Assembly: GCF_000519265.1 (NCBI RefSeq)
Contig: NZ_KI912608.1
Coordinates: forward strand, 2,079,313 to 2,143,312
Source: Desulfonatronum lacustre DSM 10312
GTDB taxonomy: Bacteria; Desulfobacterota; Desulfovibrionia; Desulfovibrionales; Desulfonatronaceae
Length of the DNA: 64,000 bases
Direction of reading: 5' to 3'
A program made the translations under genes and the position numbers. Below, piece after piece: positions 23,210-30,685 of this stretch (position 1 is its first letter; every line of letters starts with the position of its first letter). The notes below the pieces were generated by a model. That model did not search any database. It saw nothing but the letters and a program-made list of their open reading frames with translations, and was not told the origin of the DNA.

Positions 23210-23524
23210 CTAAGCCTGAATGGATTTGACCATGATTCGGGTGAATTCCTGACGATGCCCCTGCTTTTTCCTGGAATCCTTGCGTCGCCAGAACCGAAAC
23301 ACGATGATCTTCTTGTCCCGTCCGTGCTCCAGGACCTCACAGGCCACCTTGGCCTCCGGCACGTACGGTTGACCGGCGGCGGCTTCATCGCCATCACCGA
23401 CAAGCAGAACCTTGTCCAGGAAGACTTCCGCGCCGGGTTCGGCGTGAATCCTGTCGACCTTGAGGCTCGCTCCCTCTTCCATGCGGTATTGTTTTCCGCC
23501 CGACTCCACGATTGCATATTTCAT
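23210..23524 (-). CDS. rplU: 50S ribosomal protein L21
   Basis: The 104-residue protein begins MKYAIVESGGKQYRMEEGAS and ends in the RNA-binding part (FRFWRRKDSRKKQGHRQEF). GGGAGG lies just before ATG 23524. The promoter at 23555-23582 drives rplU and rpmA. Length and all family blocks are normal. Confidence 0.98.
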   Translation of the reverse strand: MKYAIVESGGKQYRMEEGASLKVDRIHAEPGAEVFLDKVLLVGDGDEAAAGQPYVPEAKVACEVLEHGRDKKIIVFRFWRRKDSRKKQGHRQEFTRIMVKSIQA

Positions 23525-23554
23525 TATCGGCCTCCCAAATGCAGAAACAGCCCT

Positions 23555-23582
23555 CATATGCGAAACACTTTCGCATCGTCAA
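23555..23582 (-). promoter_or_regulatory. Promoter of rplU-rpmA
   Basis: On the minus strand TTGACG (23582-23577) and CATATG (23560-23555) are separated by 16 bases. The spacer holds the small inverted repeat GCGAAA/TTTCGC, which could form a stem. Confidence 0.5.
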
Positions 23583-23678
23583 GGGCTTTTTCGATGTTCA
23601 CAAGATTTTCTTCACCCCGGACGCCATGACAAGCCTCCAGGAACGTCTCCATGAGACCTCGCTCGGGCCTCAGTCGAA

Positions 23679-24548
23679 TCAGGCCCTGGCCAGAACAAGC
23701 AGGTCGACGCGTGTCGCTCCACACCGCTTCAATTCTCTGGTCGCGGCTCGGACCGTGGCTCCGGTGGTCAGGATGTCGTCCACCAACAGCACGGACCGGC
23801 CGCGAACTCTGGCGGGGTCGGCCAGAAAAGCCCCGGCCAGGTTGCGCCTGCGTACGGCCCTGGGCAGGGTATGCTGGGGCGGCGTATCGCGCAACCGAAC
23901 CAAGGCATGGGGTTCCAACCGCCCGTACCTGCCTGCGAACTTGCCTCCGAATTTGCCCCCGGACTTCCCCCCGAACTTGTCTTGGGCCAAGCCCCGGGCC
24001 AGTTCCAGGCTCTGATTGAATCCGCGCCCTCGCAGACGTCGGGGGTGCAACGGCACGGGGACGATCAGGTCATGGCCGGGGACGTCGCGAAATTCCAGCG
24101 AGCGGCGGAGTAGGCCGTGCAGCACCTCGCCAAGCCCGAGCTGAGCCTGGAACTTGAAACGCAATACCAGAGCCTTAAGCCGTCCCTCGTACGGCCCATA
24201 AAAAAAAGCGTCCTCCCAGGGCGGCGGAGCGACGCGACAATCCAGGCACAACGTCGCGGGTTCCGAGGAAACACGAAAGATCAGGCCGCAGCGAAGACAA
24301 AACCCCTCGGTCCGTTGCGGCAGTTCGGCTCGACAGGCGGCACATACGCCGAAAACCCCACTCGAATCGTCGCCCCATGCTCCGGCCCCTCCTGGAGCAT
24401 CCACGTCCGCAAGAATTCCGCAAACCGGACACCGTCGCCCCAGCGCTGGAAAGCCGGATCGAAAAAAGTCCGCGACAACGCCACGACACCGGCCCGCGAC
24501 ATGCCGAAGCGAACTCAGGCCGAGTTCTGCTTGACTAAATTCGCCCAT
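23679..24548 (-). CDS. comF: ComF family phosphoribosyltransferase-like protein
   Basis: The 289-residue protein has an N-terminal cysteine cluster (CPVCG from C40, then CAACR, CLRCG, CLDCR) and a C-terminal phosphoribosyltransferase fold with the PRPP motif LLVDDILTTGAT. ComF proteins act in DNA uptake or repair in some bacteria, but the reaction is not known. An insert encoded by four 12-base repeats (KFGGKSGGKFGGKFAG) lies in the loop after ARGLAQD. The gene overlaps the flavoprotein gene by 34 bases. Confidence 0.88.
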   Translation of the reverse strand: MGEFSQAELGLSSLRHVAGRCRGVVADFFRSGFPALGRRCPVCGILADVDAPGGAGAWGDDSSGVFGVCAACRAELPQRTEGFCLRCGLIFRVSSEPATLCLDCRVAPPPWEDAFFYGPYEGRLKALVLRFKFQAQLGLGEVLHGLLRRSLEFRDVPGHDLIVPVPLHPRRLRGRGFNQSLELARGLAQDKFGGKSGGKFGGKFAGRYGRLEPHALVRLRDTPPQHTLPRAVRRRNLAGAFLADPARVRGRSVLLVDDILTTGATVRAATRELKRCGATRVDLLVLARA

Positions 24549-25198
24549 GCCTCCCGACCCGCGGCGATCAACTCTTCCCCGGCCTGAGGATGCATGCGCA
24601 AATCCTCGGATGCATCGATGCCGCGAAAAGCGTGGTGTTCCTGAATGGTGAAATTGAAGGTGGCCAGAAAGTACTTCAACGTCAGCAGCGTCCCTTCGAA
24701 CAATCGTTCGCCCTGACGCCGACCGGCCACCAGGTTGACCACCGCCGGACGCGGGGGAAGGTTCTTAAGCAGCGGATCTCCTCGCTCCCAGCGCAGATAA
24801 TATGACTGGCTGCGGTCGATCCAGGCCTTGAACTGAGACGGCAGGTGATAGAAGTAGATGGGCGCGGCGATGAAGAGCATCGGCGCGGCCAGCAAAGCCT
24901 GGAACAAAGGCGAGCTTTGATCCCGAGCGGTCAAAAAGCACTCTCCTCGCGGATCCTGTTCGCAGCGCATGCAGCCCAGACAAGAATGAACGGCGTAATC
25001 TCTGAGATAAAACAATTGGCCGCGCCCTCCGGCCAGACGCACCCCCTCCCGAAAAAATTCCGCCGCGTTGTCGCTGTTGCCCCCGCTACGCGGACTACAC
25101 GAAAAAATCGCCGGAGAGGTAAAGTCGCCAACGGCGTAGGGCGCGATCTCCTCCATAGAGTCGACGGGGGGGGACATCTCCCTTTCTCCAGCAACCAT
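24515..25198 (-). CDS. Flavodoxin-fold NAD(P)H-dependent oxidoreductase
   Basis: The 227-residue protein has the FMN-binding start SPRSGGNSDNAAEFF, a CLGCMRCEQDPRGEC cluster as in iron-sulfur flavoproteins, and AAPIYFYHLPSQFKAWIDRS, which covers the second FMN loop. It probably reduces a small electron acceptor, but the substrate is unknown. Four cysteines may hold a cluster. GGAGTAG precedes ATG 25198, and the hydrolase gene ends five bases upstream, so the two are in one operon with the nitroreductase. Confidence 0.82.
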   Translation of the reverse strand: MVAGEREMSPPVDSMEEIAPYAVGDFTSPAIFSCSPRSGGNSDNAAEFFREGVRLAGGRGQLFYLRDYAVHSCLGCMRCEQDPRGECFLTARDQSSPLFQALLAAPMLFIAAPIYFYHLPSQFKAWIDRSQSYYLRWERGDPLLKNLPPRPAVVNLVAGRRQGERLFEGTLLTLKYFLATFNFTIQEHHAFRGIDASEDLRMHPQAGEELIAAGREAWANLVKQNSA

Positions 25199-25203
25199 GA
25201 AGG

Positions 25204-25824
25204 CTACTCCTCAAAAAACGGATTGGTTCGCTGTTCTTCCCGGATGGTCGTGGCCGGACCGTGCCCGGGATAAACCACCGTCTCCGGAGGCAGGGTGAAC
25301 AGCCGGGAGCGGACCGAGCCAAGCAACGTCTCCAGATCACCGCCGAAAAAGTCGGTCCGCCCGATGGATCCGGCGAAAAGCACGTCGCCCACGAACACCG
25401 CGCCCAGTTCGGGAAAGTAAAAGGACAGACTCCCTGGACTATGCCCGGGCGTGAACAATGCCCGGCATTTCAGCCCAATCAGGGTCCACTCTCCCTCGCC
25501 GACGGACTCGTACGCAAAAGTCTCTACTTTGGGCATCCCCATGTAGTTGCCGCCGCCTATTCCGCTGGCCAGCAACGGGACGTCCTTTTCCGGCACGCGG
25601 ATGGAGGCCTTGGTGGCCAAGTGCAGTGCCTGGTTGCCGTAAAGATGGTCGAAATGCAGGTGGGTGTTCAGGATCTGCCGGATTTGCAAATTTTTGGACG
25701 CCGCGAAATCCAGAACCGCGTCCGGGGCTCCGCCCGGATCGACGACCAGCGCCTCTTCGCCGTTGGCCACGAGGTAGCAGTTGGTTTGCAGGGGGCCCAG
25801 GGGAAAGGTATGTACGGATGGCAT
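25204..25824 (-). CDS. Metallo-beta-lactamase fold hydrolase (glyoxalase II-like)
   Basis: The 206-residue protein has the metal site THLHFDHL (H55, H57, D59, H60), TPGHSPGSLSFYFPE with the third metal ligands, DVLFAGSIGRTDFFGG and the final VYPGHGPATTI. This is the short YcbL-like branch of the glyoxalase II family, which hydrolyses thioesters such as S-lactoylglutathione in some members. Its start codon touches the stop of the nitroreductase gene (TAAATG). Confidence 0.9.
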   Translation of the reverse strand: MPSVHTFPLGPLQTNCYLVANGEEALVVDPGGAPDAVLDFAASKNLQIRQILNTHLHFDHLYGNQALHLATKASIRVPEKDVPLLASGIGGGNYMGMPKVETFAYESVGEGEWTLIGLKCRALFTPGHSPGSLSFYFPELGAVFVGDVLFAGSIGRTDFFGGDLETLLGSVRSRLFTLPPETVVYPGHGPATTIREEQRTNPFFEE

Positions 25825-26373
25825 TTATAAAGCCTCCAAAAGAAGTTCGTCCAAGGGACGCCGCGCGGAACCGCCGGCACCGTCGAGCCGCGAGGACGGC
25901 TGGGCCGGATGGCCCAGGGCGATCACGGCCATCAGCCGGTACTCCTCGGTACGCAGTTGGAGCGCCTCCATGACCAGCGCCTCCTGGTTGAGGACCTCGC
26001 CCAGCCAGACCCCGCCCAGTCCCAGGCCGTGAACGGCCAGCAGCATGTTCTGAATACAGGCCCCGGCGGCCTGATGATCCTTGCCTTCATGATACATGGC
26101 CGGCTTGTGCAGGCACACGACGATCAAGGCCTGGGCCTCGCGGACAATATGGCCGTACTTCGTCAATCCGGCCAGCGCCGCTTGCCGAGGGTCTCCGGCC
26201 TGGACGACCAAAAAGCGCCAGGGCTGATTGTTCAATCCGCTGGGCGCCCAGCGTCCGGCCTCCAGAATCCGCCGCAGGTCCTCGAGATCCACGGGCTGAT
26301 CCGTAAATTTGCGAACGCTGCGCCGCCCCAGCAGGGCCTGAAAAACGCCCATTTCGGCATGTTCAGCGGACAT
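25825..26373 (-). CDS. Nitroreductase family protein
   Basis: The 182-residue FMN-dependent oxidoreductase shows LLGRRSVRKFTDQPVDLEDL at the start, RWAPSGLNNQPWRFLVV, and GLGLGGVWLGEVLNQEALV, typical of the NfsB/FrmN-like fold. Substrate unknown. It is the first gene of a three-gene run with the metallo-hydrolase and the flavoprotein, which together suggest detoxification or redox housekeeping. Confidence 0.92.
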   Translation of the reverse strand: MSAEHAEMGVFQALLGRRSVRKFTDQPVDLEDLRRILEAGRWAPSGLNNQPWRFLVVQAGDPRQAALAGLTKYGHIVREAQALIVVCLHKPAMYHEGKDHQAAGACIQNMLLAVHGLGLGGVWLGEVLNQEALVMEALQLRTEEYRLMAVIALGHPAQPSSRLDGAGGSARRPLDELLLEAL

Positions 26374-26412
26374 AACGATCCTCCGTGATAAAGCGCCAAG
26401 AAGCCGGTTCGT

Positions 26413-26598
26413 TCACTTCTTGCGCCGTTTTTCCTGAATGCGCTGGGCCGTGTACGCGCCCAAGCCGCCGCAGATAACCCCAAGAAAGAAAGCCCGGCCC
26501 ATGTCGTATCCGAACCACACCGCCATCAAGCCGATGGAGCCCCCGATAATCGCGCCGCGAATCAAGGGATGCAGGCCATTTTGCGAATCATGTGTCAT
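26413..26598 (-). CDS. Small membrane protein, unknown
   Basis: From ATG 26598 (with GGTGG nearby) this 61-residue protein has two hydrophobic helices (GAIIGGSIGLMAVWFGYDMG and FFLGVICGGLGAYTA) with glycine-rich faces and a basic tail EKRRKK. No family is recognised. The frame is open further upstream to 26694, but the extra residues look non-coding. Confidence 0.5.
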   Translation of the reverse strand: MTHDSQNGLHPLIRGAIIGGSIGLMAVWFGYDMGRAFFLGVICGGLGAYTAQRIQEKRRKK

Positions 26599-26775
26599 AT
26601 TGTACCACCATTTCTTTTTTGAATAGCCATACAATCCATCCCCCGAACTGGCAACCGTATTGATAAAAATCCTTGTCGGGCCGAGCTTGACCAACGACCC
26701 GTTCTTGGAGGACTATAGGGTTTTAATTTTTGACGGGCAGCCGATGAAACGTCCCGCCGTACCGACCTTCAACCC

Positions 26776-27420
26776 ATGACGCGCATCACACCAGATTTCG
26801 ATAGCCTCGCCGCCCAAGATACGGCTTCTTCCGACGTCTGCCTCCCAGACGGCGCTCGAATCCAACGGTTGACCCACTTTCTGTTTGAAGTCGGCATGTT
26901 GCGCAAGACGCCGCGCACCGGGTACCAGTTTTTGGGTTCCGGACGGGAAAACGTCGCCGAGCACTCCTTCCGAACCACGGTCATCGCCTATGTCCTGGCC
27001 ACTCTGACCGGGGCGAGCATGGGGCGGACCATGGGCATGGCCCTGTTTCACGACCTGCACGAAACCCGGATCGGCGATTTCAACTACGTCAATCGGATAT
27101 ACAACAGCCGCAACGCCCTGCTGGCCCTGGAGCACGCCCTCGAAGGGACCGGACTGGACGAAGTGCTCCAATGGTGGCACGAACTTGAAGGCGAACAGAC
27201 CCTGGAGGCCCGACTGGTGCACGACGCGGATCAGCTTGACCTGATCCTGAACCTGAAGCAGGAACAGGACCTGGGCAACCCCTATGCCGCCAAGTGGATC
27301 GACTGCGCCGTGCCGCGGCTGCGCACCGACGTTGCCAAGGACTTGGCGGAGGTCATCCTGCGCACGGACCACACGGACTGGTGGTTCACCGGTCCGGATC
27401 CATCCTGGTGGAGAAAATGA
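26776..27420 (+). CDS. HD-domain hydrolase (YfbR/HDDC2-like)
   Basis: The 214-residue protein has the HD-type ligands H34, H63 (in NVAEHSFRTTV), H92-D93 (in ALFHDLHETRIGD) and an aspartate in HDADQLDL at about 151-153. Members of this branch (YfbR, HDDC2) are deoxyribonucleoside 5'-monophosphatases. All metal ligands are present, so activity is plausible; the exact nucleotide is not known. It stands alone, with a 7-base repeat array behind it. Confidence 0.87.
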   Translation: MTRITPDFDSLAAQDTASSDVCLPDGARIQRLTHFLFEVGMLRKTPRTGYQFLGSGRENVAEHSFRTTVIAYVLATLTGASMGRTMGMALFHDLHETRIGDFNYVNRIYNSRNALLALEHALEGTGLDEVLQWWHELEGEQTLEARLVHDADQLDLILNLKQEQDLGNPYAAKWIDCAVPRLRTDVAKDLAEVILRTDHTDWWFTGPDPSWWRK

Positions 27421-27429
27421 AAAAGATGG

Positions 27430-27569
27430 AATTCCGTATTCAGAATTCAGAATGCTGAAATCAATCGCCCAACTTGGCCTTCCTGACCCCTGAATTCTGA
27501 CTTCTGACTCCTGAATTCTGACTCCTGACTCCTGAATACTAAATACTAAATACTGACTCCTGAATTCTG
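27430..27569. repeat. Inverted array of a 7-base unit
   Basis: From about 27488 the sequence runs in 7-base steps: CTGAATT, CTGACTT, CTGACTC, CTGAATT, CTGACTC, CTGACTC, CTGAATA, CTAAATA, CTAAATA, CTGACTC, CTGAATT. Upstream, at 27436-27460, the inverse units (ATTCAGA) occur, so the arms can pair around a 30-base loop. Fourteen bases of the same unit (CTCCTGACTCCTGA) occur inverted in the broken RAYT copy at about 3648-3661. Confidence 0.88.
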
Positions 27570-27581
27570 CCCCCAGCCCCC

Positions 27582-28352
27582 ATGACCCAACTTGTCGCCT
27601 CTCTCGGCACCATCGCCCTGACCATTTCCCGGGAAACCGGCCGGATGATGCTTCTTTTTCTGGAGGCCGTGGGCTGGCTGTTCCGCCCGCCCTGGCGCTG
27701 GCGGCTGTTTTTCAAGCAGATGGAGTTCATCGGCGTGAATTCGGTGTTCGTGGTCGCCCTGACTTCGCTGTTCACCGGCATGGTCCTGGCTCTGCAAACC
27801 TACTACGCCTTCCGGATGTTTTCCGCCGAAACCCTGGTCGGGGCCACGGTGGCCCTGTCCATGACCCGCGAATTGGGGCCGGTGATCACGGCCTTGATGG
27901 TCACGGGGCGGGCCGGCTCGGCCATTGCCGCGGAGATCGGCACGATGCGCGTCACGGAACAGGTGGACGCCCTGTCCGTAATGGCCATCAACCCGGTCCA
28001 GTATCTCGTCCTGCCCCGGATCATGGCCGGGGTGATCATGCTTCCCCTACTCACCGCCTTGTCCGACTTCATCGGCGTGGTGGGCGGGTATCTCGTGGGG
28101 GTCAAACTGCTGGGCATCCACGGCGGGATATTCATGAACAAGATATATGAGTACGTGGAACTCAGCGACATTTACAACGGGCTGATCAAAGCGGCCTGCT
28201 TCGGTTTGATCCTCACCTTGGTGGGATGCTACAAGGGTTTTTACACCAGGGGCGGCGCCGAGGGCGTCGGTCGGGCCACCACCCAATCCGTAGTCCTCTC
28301 CTCCGTGTTGATCCTGACCTTCGACTACGTGCTCACCGCCCTCATGATGTAG
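27582..28352 (+). CDS. mlaE: MlaE family ABC transporter permease
   Basis: The 256-residue inner-membrane protein has about six hydrophobic segments and the MlaE blocks ALTSLFTGMVLALQTYYAF, ALMVTGRAGSAIAAEIGTMR and VTEQVDALSVMAINPVQYLV. MlaFEDB moves phospholipids between inner and outer membranes. mlaF starts 17 bases downstream. No mlaC or mlaB homologue is visible, so the system may be reduced or those genes may lie elsewhere. Confidence 0.94.
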   Translation: MTQLVASLGTIALTISRETGRMMLLFLEAVGWLFRPPWRWRLFFKQMEFIGVNSVFVVALTSLFTGMVLALQTYYAFRMFSAETLVGATVALSMTRELGPVITALMVTGRAGSAIAAEIGTMRVTEQVDALSVMAINPVQYLVLPRIMAGVIMLPLLTALSDFIGVVGGYLVGVKLLGIHGGIFMNKIYEYVELSDIYNGLIKAACFGLILTLVGCYKGFYTRGGAEGVGRATTQSVVLSSVLILTFDYVLTALMM

Positions 28353-28369
28353 CATGGCGACGAACCGAT

Positions 28370-29131
28370 ATGACACCGGAACCGATCATCGAACTGCGCC
28401 AAGTGCATAAAAGCTTCGGCCAGGAGCATGTCCTGCGCGGCCTGGACCTGGCCGTGTCCAAGGATTCGGTCAGCGTGATCATCGGACGGAGCGGCGGCGG
28501 CAAGAGCGTTTTGCTCAAGCACATCATCGGCCTGATGCGCCCGGACCAGGGCCAGGTAATCATCGACGGCCAGGACATCGCCCGAATGAGCGAACGGAAG
28601 ATGGCCCCGATCCGTCGCAAGTTCGGCATGCTCTTCCAGGAATCCGCCTTGTTCGACTCCATGAACGTGGAGGATAACGTGGCGTTTCCGCTTCTGGAGC
28701 ACACCAGCAAAAGCCGCCGGGAAATCCTGGACATCGTGGCTGACAAGCTGGCCGCCGTGGGCCTGAAGGACAAGGGTCACAAGCTCCCCTCGGAGCTTTC
28801 CGGCGGGATGCGCAAGCGGGTCGGACTGGCCCGGGCCCTGGCCCTGGATCCGAAAATCGTCCTTTTCGATGAACCCACGTCCGGCCTGGACCCGGTCATG
28901 GCCGCGGCCATCAACGAACTGATCGTACGCACCCAGTCCGAGTTCAGGGCCACCTGCGTGGTCATCAGCCACGATATTTCCGCGGCCATGAGCACCGGAC
29001 ACAAGCTGTTCATGCTCTTCGACGGACGGATCATCGCCCAGGGCACGCCGGACCAGATCCGGGACTGGGACGACGAGGTGGTTCAGCAATTCATCCACGG
29101 TCGGGCGCAAGGGCCGATCAAAGTCGTTTAA
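28370..29131 (+). CDS. mlaF: MlaF family ABC transporter ATPase
   Basis: The 253-residue ATPase carries Walker A GRSGGGKS (39-46), the Q-loop in FGMLFQESALF, signature LSGGMRKRVGLARALALD, Walker B IVLFDEPTSGLDP and the switch histidine in CVVISHDI. It powers the MlaE permease. ATG 28370 is chosen over upstream in-frame codons because it lies 17 bases after the mlaE stop and starts the conserved domain. Confidence 0.95.
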   Translation: MTPEPIIELRQVHKSFGQEHVLRGLDLAVSKDSVSVIIGRSGGGKSVLLKHIIGLMRPDQGQVIIDGQDIARMSERKMAPIRRKFGMLFQESALFDSMNVEDNVAFPLLEHTSKSRREILDIVADKLAAVGLKDKGHKLPSELSGGMRKRVGLARALALDPKIVLFDEPTSGLDPVMAAAINELIVRTQSEFRATCVVISHDISAAMSTGHKLFMLFDGRIIAQGTPDQIRDWDDEVVQQFIHGRAQGPIKVV

Positions 29132-29154
29132 TTATCTTCCATGGAGCAGAGATC

Positions 29155-30657
29155 GTGAGATCCGGAGCAGAAATCAAGGTAGGCGTCTTCGTCCTGATCG
29201 CCCTCGCGGCCTTGGCCTACATGACCATGAAAGTGGGTACCGGCGTATTCGTGCCCAGGGAAAGCTACGAGGTGGACGTCTTTTTCGACAACGTCTCCGG
29301 GTTGAAAACCAATTCGCCGGTGGAAATCGCCGGCATTGAGGTCGGCTTGGTCCAGGCCATCAACCTGGATGAGAACCGGGCCCGGGTGACCCTCCAGTTG
29401 TTGCCCAACGTCCAAATCCGCTCCGACGCCGTGGCCACCATCCGTACCCGGGGTGTGTTGGGCGACAAATTCATTGAGATTTCTCCCGGCAGTGATCCGT
29501 TTCCCCGGGTCGAAGCCGGGGAGCGGATCGCCCGGGGCGACACCCCGGCGGACCTGGACCAGTTGTTCACCAAGGTCGGCGAGATCGCCGACGACATTCG
29601 CGTCGTGGCCCGCAGCGCGGCCAACGTCTTCGGCGGGGAACAGGGCGAGCAGGACCTGCGCCTGGCCTTCCAAAGCCTGCGCGACGCCGCCATGGGCCTG
29701 AACGAGATGGTCCAGGCCAACGCTGAAAGCGTTGAGTTCATCGTCCGCAATTTCCGTGACTTTTCCACGGACTTGCGGGACATCGCCGGGACGAACAAGG
29801 AAGGCATCGACCGGATCGTGGCCAACCTGGAAGTCGCCTCCGGCCAGCTCAAGACCACCCTGGACCAGGCCGGAGGCGTATTGGCCCGCCTGGAGTCCGG
29901 CGAAGGCCCGCTGGCCAAGCTGATCAACGACCCGGAGATGGGTCACGATCTGCGGGAGACCATGGCTTCCCTGGAAAGCGTCTCCCGAAAAATCGACGAA
30001 GGCCAAGGCACCCTGGGCAAGCTGATCAACGAGGACACCACGGCCCAGGAACTGGACAAGGCCCTGGAAGGTCTGAACAGAATCCTCACCAAGCAGGACC
30101 AGTTCCGGACCTCCGTGGATTTCACCAGCGAGTACCTGGCCCGCCACGGCGAGACCAAGTCCGCCTTGACTCTGCGCCTGCAACCGGCGGAGGACAAGTA
30201 CTATCTGCTCTCCGTGGTGGACAATCCTCGCGGCCGTCGGGAAAAGACCGAGACCTTCACCGAGCGCTGGGTGAACGGGGAACGGACCACGATCCGGGAA
30301 ATCGAAGACAAGTACCGCCAGAGCAAGATCACGTTCTCCGCTCAGTTGGCCAAGCGCTGGGACAACCTGGTGCTGCGCGGCGGCCTGATCGAGAGCACCG
30401 GCGGCATGGGTCTGGAATACTACCTCTGGGACGACCGGGTGCAATTGCTTTTCGAAGCCTTTGACTTTGATCCGGACGACAACCCGCACCTCAAGGCCGG
30501 CGCCAAACTTTACTTCCTGCGCAACTTTTACGCCAGCCTGGGCATGGACGACTTTGTCCGCTCAGACCGCCGCTCCTTCTACGCCGGGCTCGGATTCTAC
30601 TTCACGGACGAGGACCTGAAATACCTGCTCACCAGCGTTCCGGTGCCCGGAAACTGA
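29155..30657 (+). CDS. mlaD: MlaD/MCE family protein with long C-terminal domain
   Basis: The protein starts at GTG 29155 and has 500 residues. An N-terminal membrane anchor (GVFVLIALAALAYMTMKVG) precedes one MCE domain (about 35-115, with DNVSGLKTNSPVEIAGIEVG and VLGDKFIEISPGS). A long helical region (130-330) and a strand-rich end follow (LTLRLQPAEDKYYLLSVVDN, GGMGLEYYLWDDRVQLLFEA). The end resembles a beta-domain and could sit in the outer membrane. E. coli MlaD is much shorter; the helical part may span the periplasm as a lipid channel. Confidence 0.9.
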   Translation: MRSGAEIKVGVFVLIALAALAYMTMKVGTGVFVPRESYEVDVFFDNVSGLKTNSPVEIAGIEVGLVQAINLDENRARVTLQLLPNVQIRSDAVATIRTRGVLGDKFIEISPGSDPFPRVEAGERIARGDTPADLDQLFTKVGEIADDIRVVARSAANVFGGEQGEQDLRLAFQSLRDAAMGLNEMVQANAESVEFIVRNFRDFSTDLRDIAGTNKEGIDRIVANLEVASGQLKTTLDQAGGVLARLESGEGPLAKLINDPEMGHDLRETMASLESVSRKIDEGQGTLGKLINEDTTAQELDKALEGLNRILTKQDQFRTSVDFTSEYLARHGETKSALTLRLQPAEDKYYLLSVVDNPRGRREKTETFTERWVNGERTTIREIEDKYRQSKITFSAQLAKRWDNLVLRGGLIESTGGMGLEYYLWDDRVQLLFEAFDFDPDDNPHLKAGAKLYFLRNFYASLGMDDFVRSDRRSFYAGLGFYFTDEDLKYLLTSVPVPGN

Positions 30658-30685
30658 ACCGCCATCACGACGATTCCAGAGCGAT

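Noticed and set aside
27430-27569. Possible CRISPR array
   Set aside because: Units are 7 bases without spacers, and no cas gene is near. The 6-base arrays were rejected as CRISPR for the same reason.
29128-30489. Open frame opposite mlaD
   Set aside because: Valine/glycine-rich shadow without start signals; mlaD is well supported.
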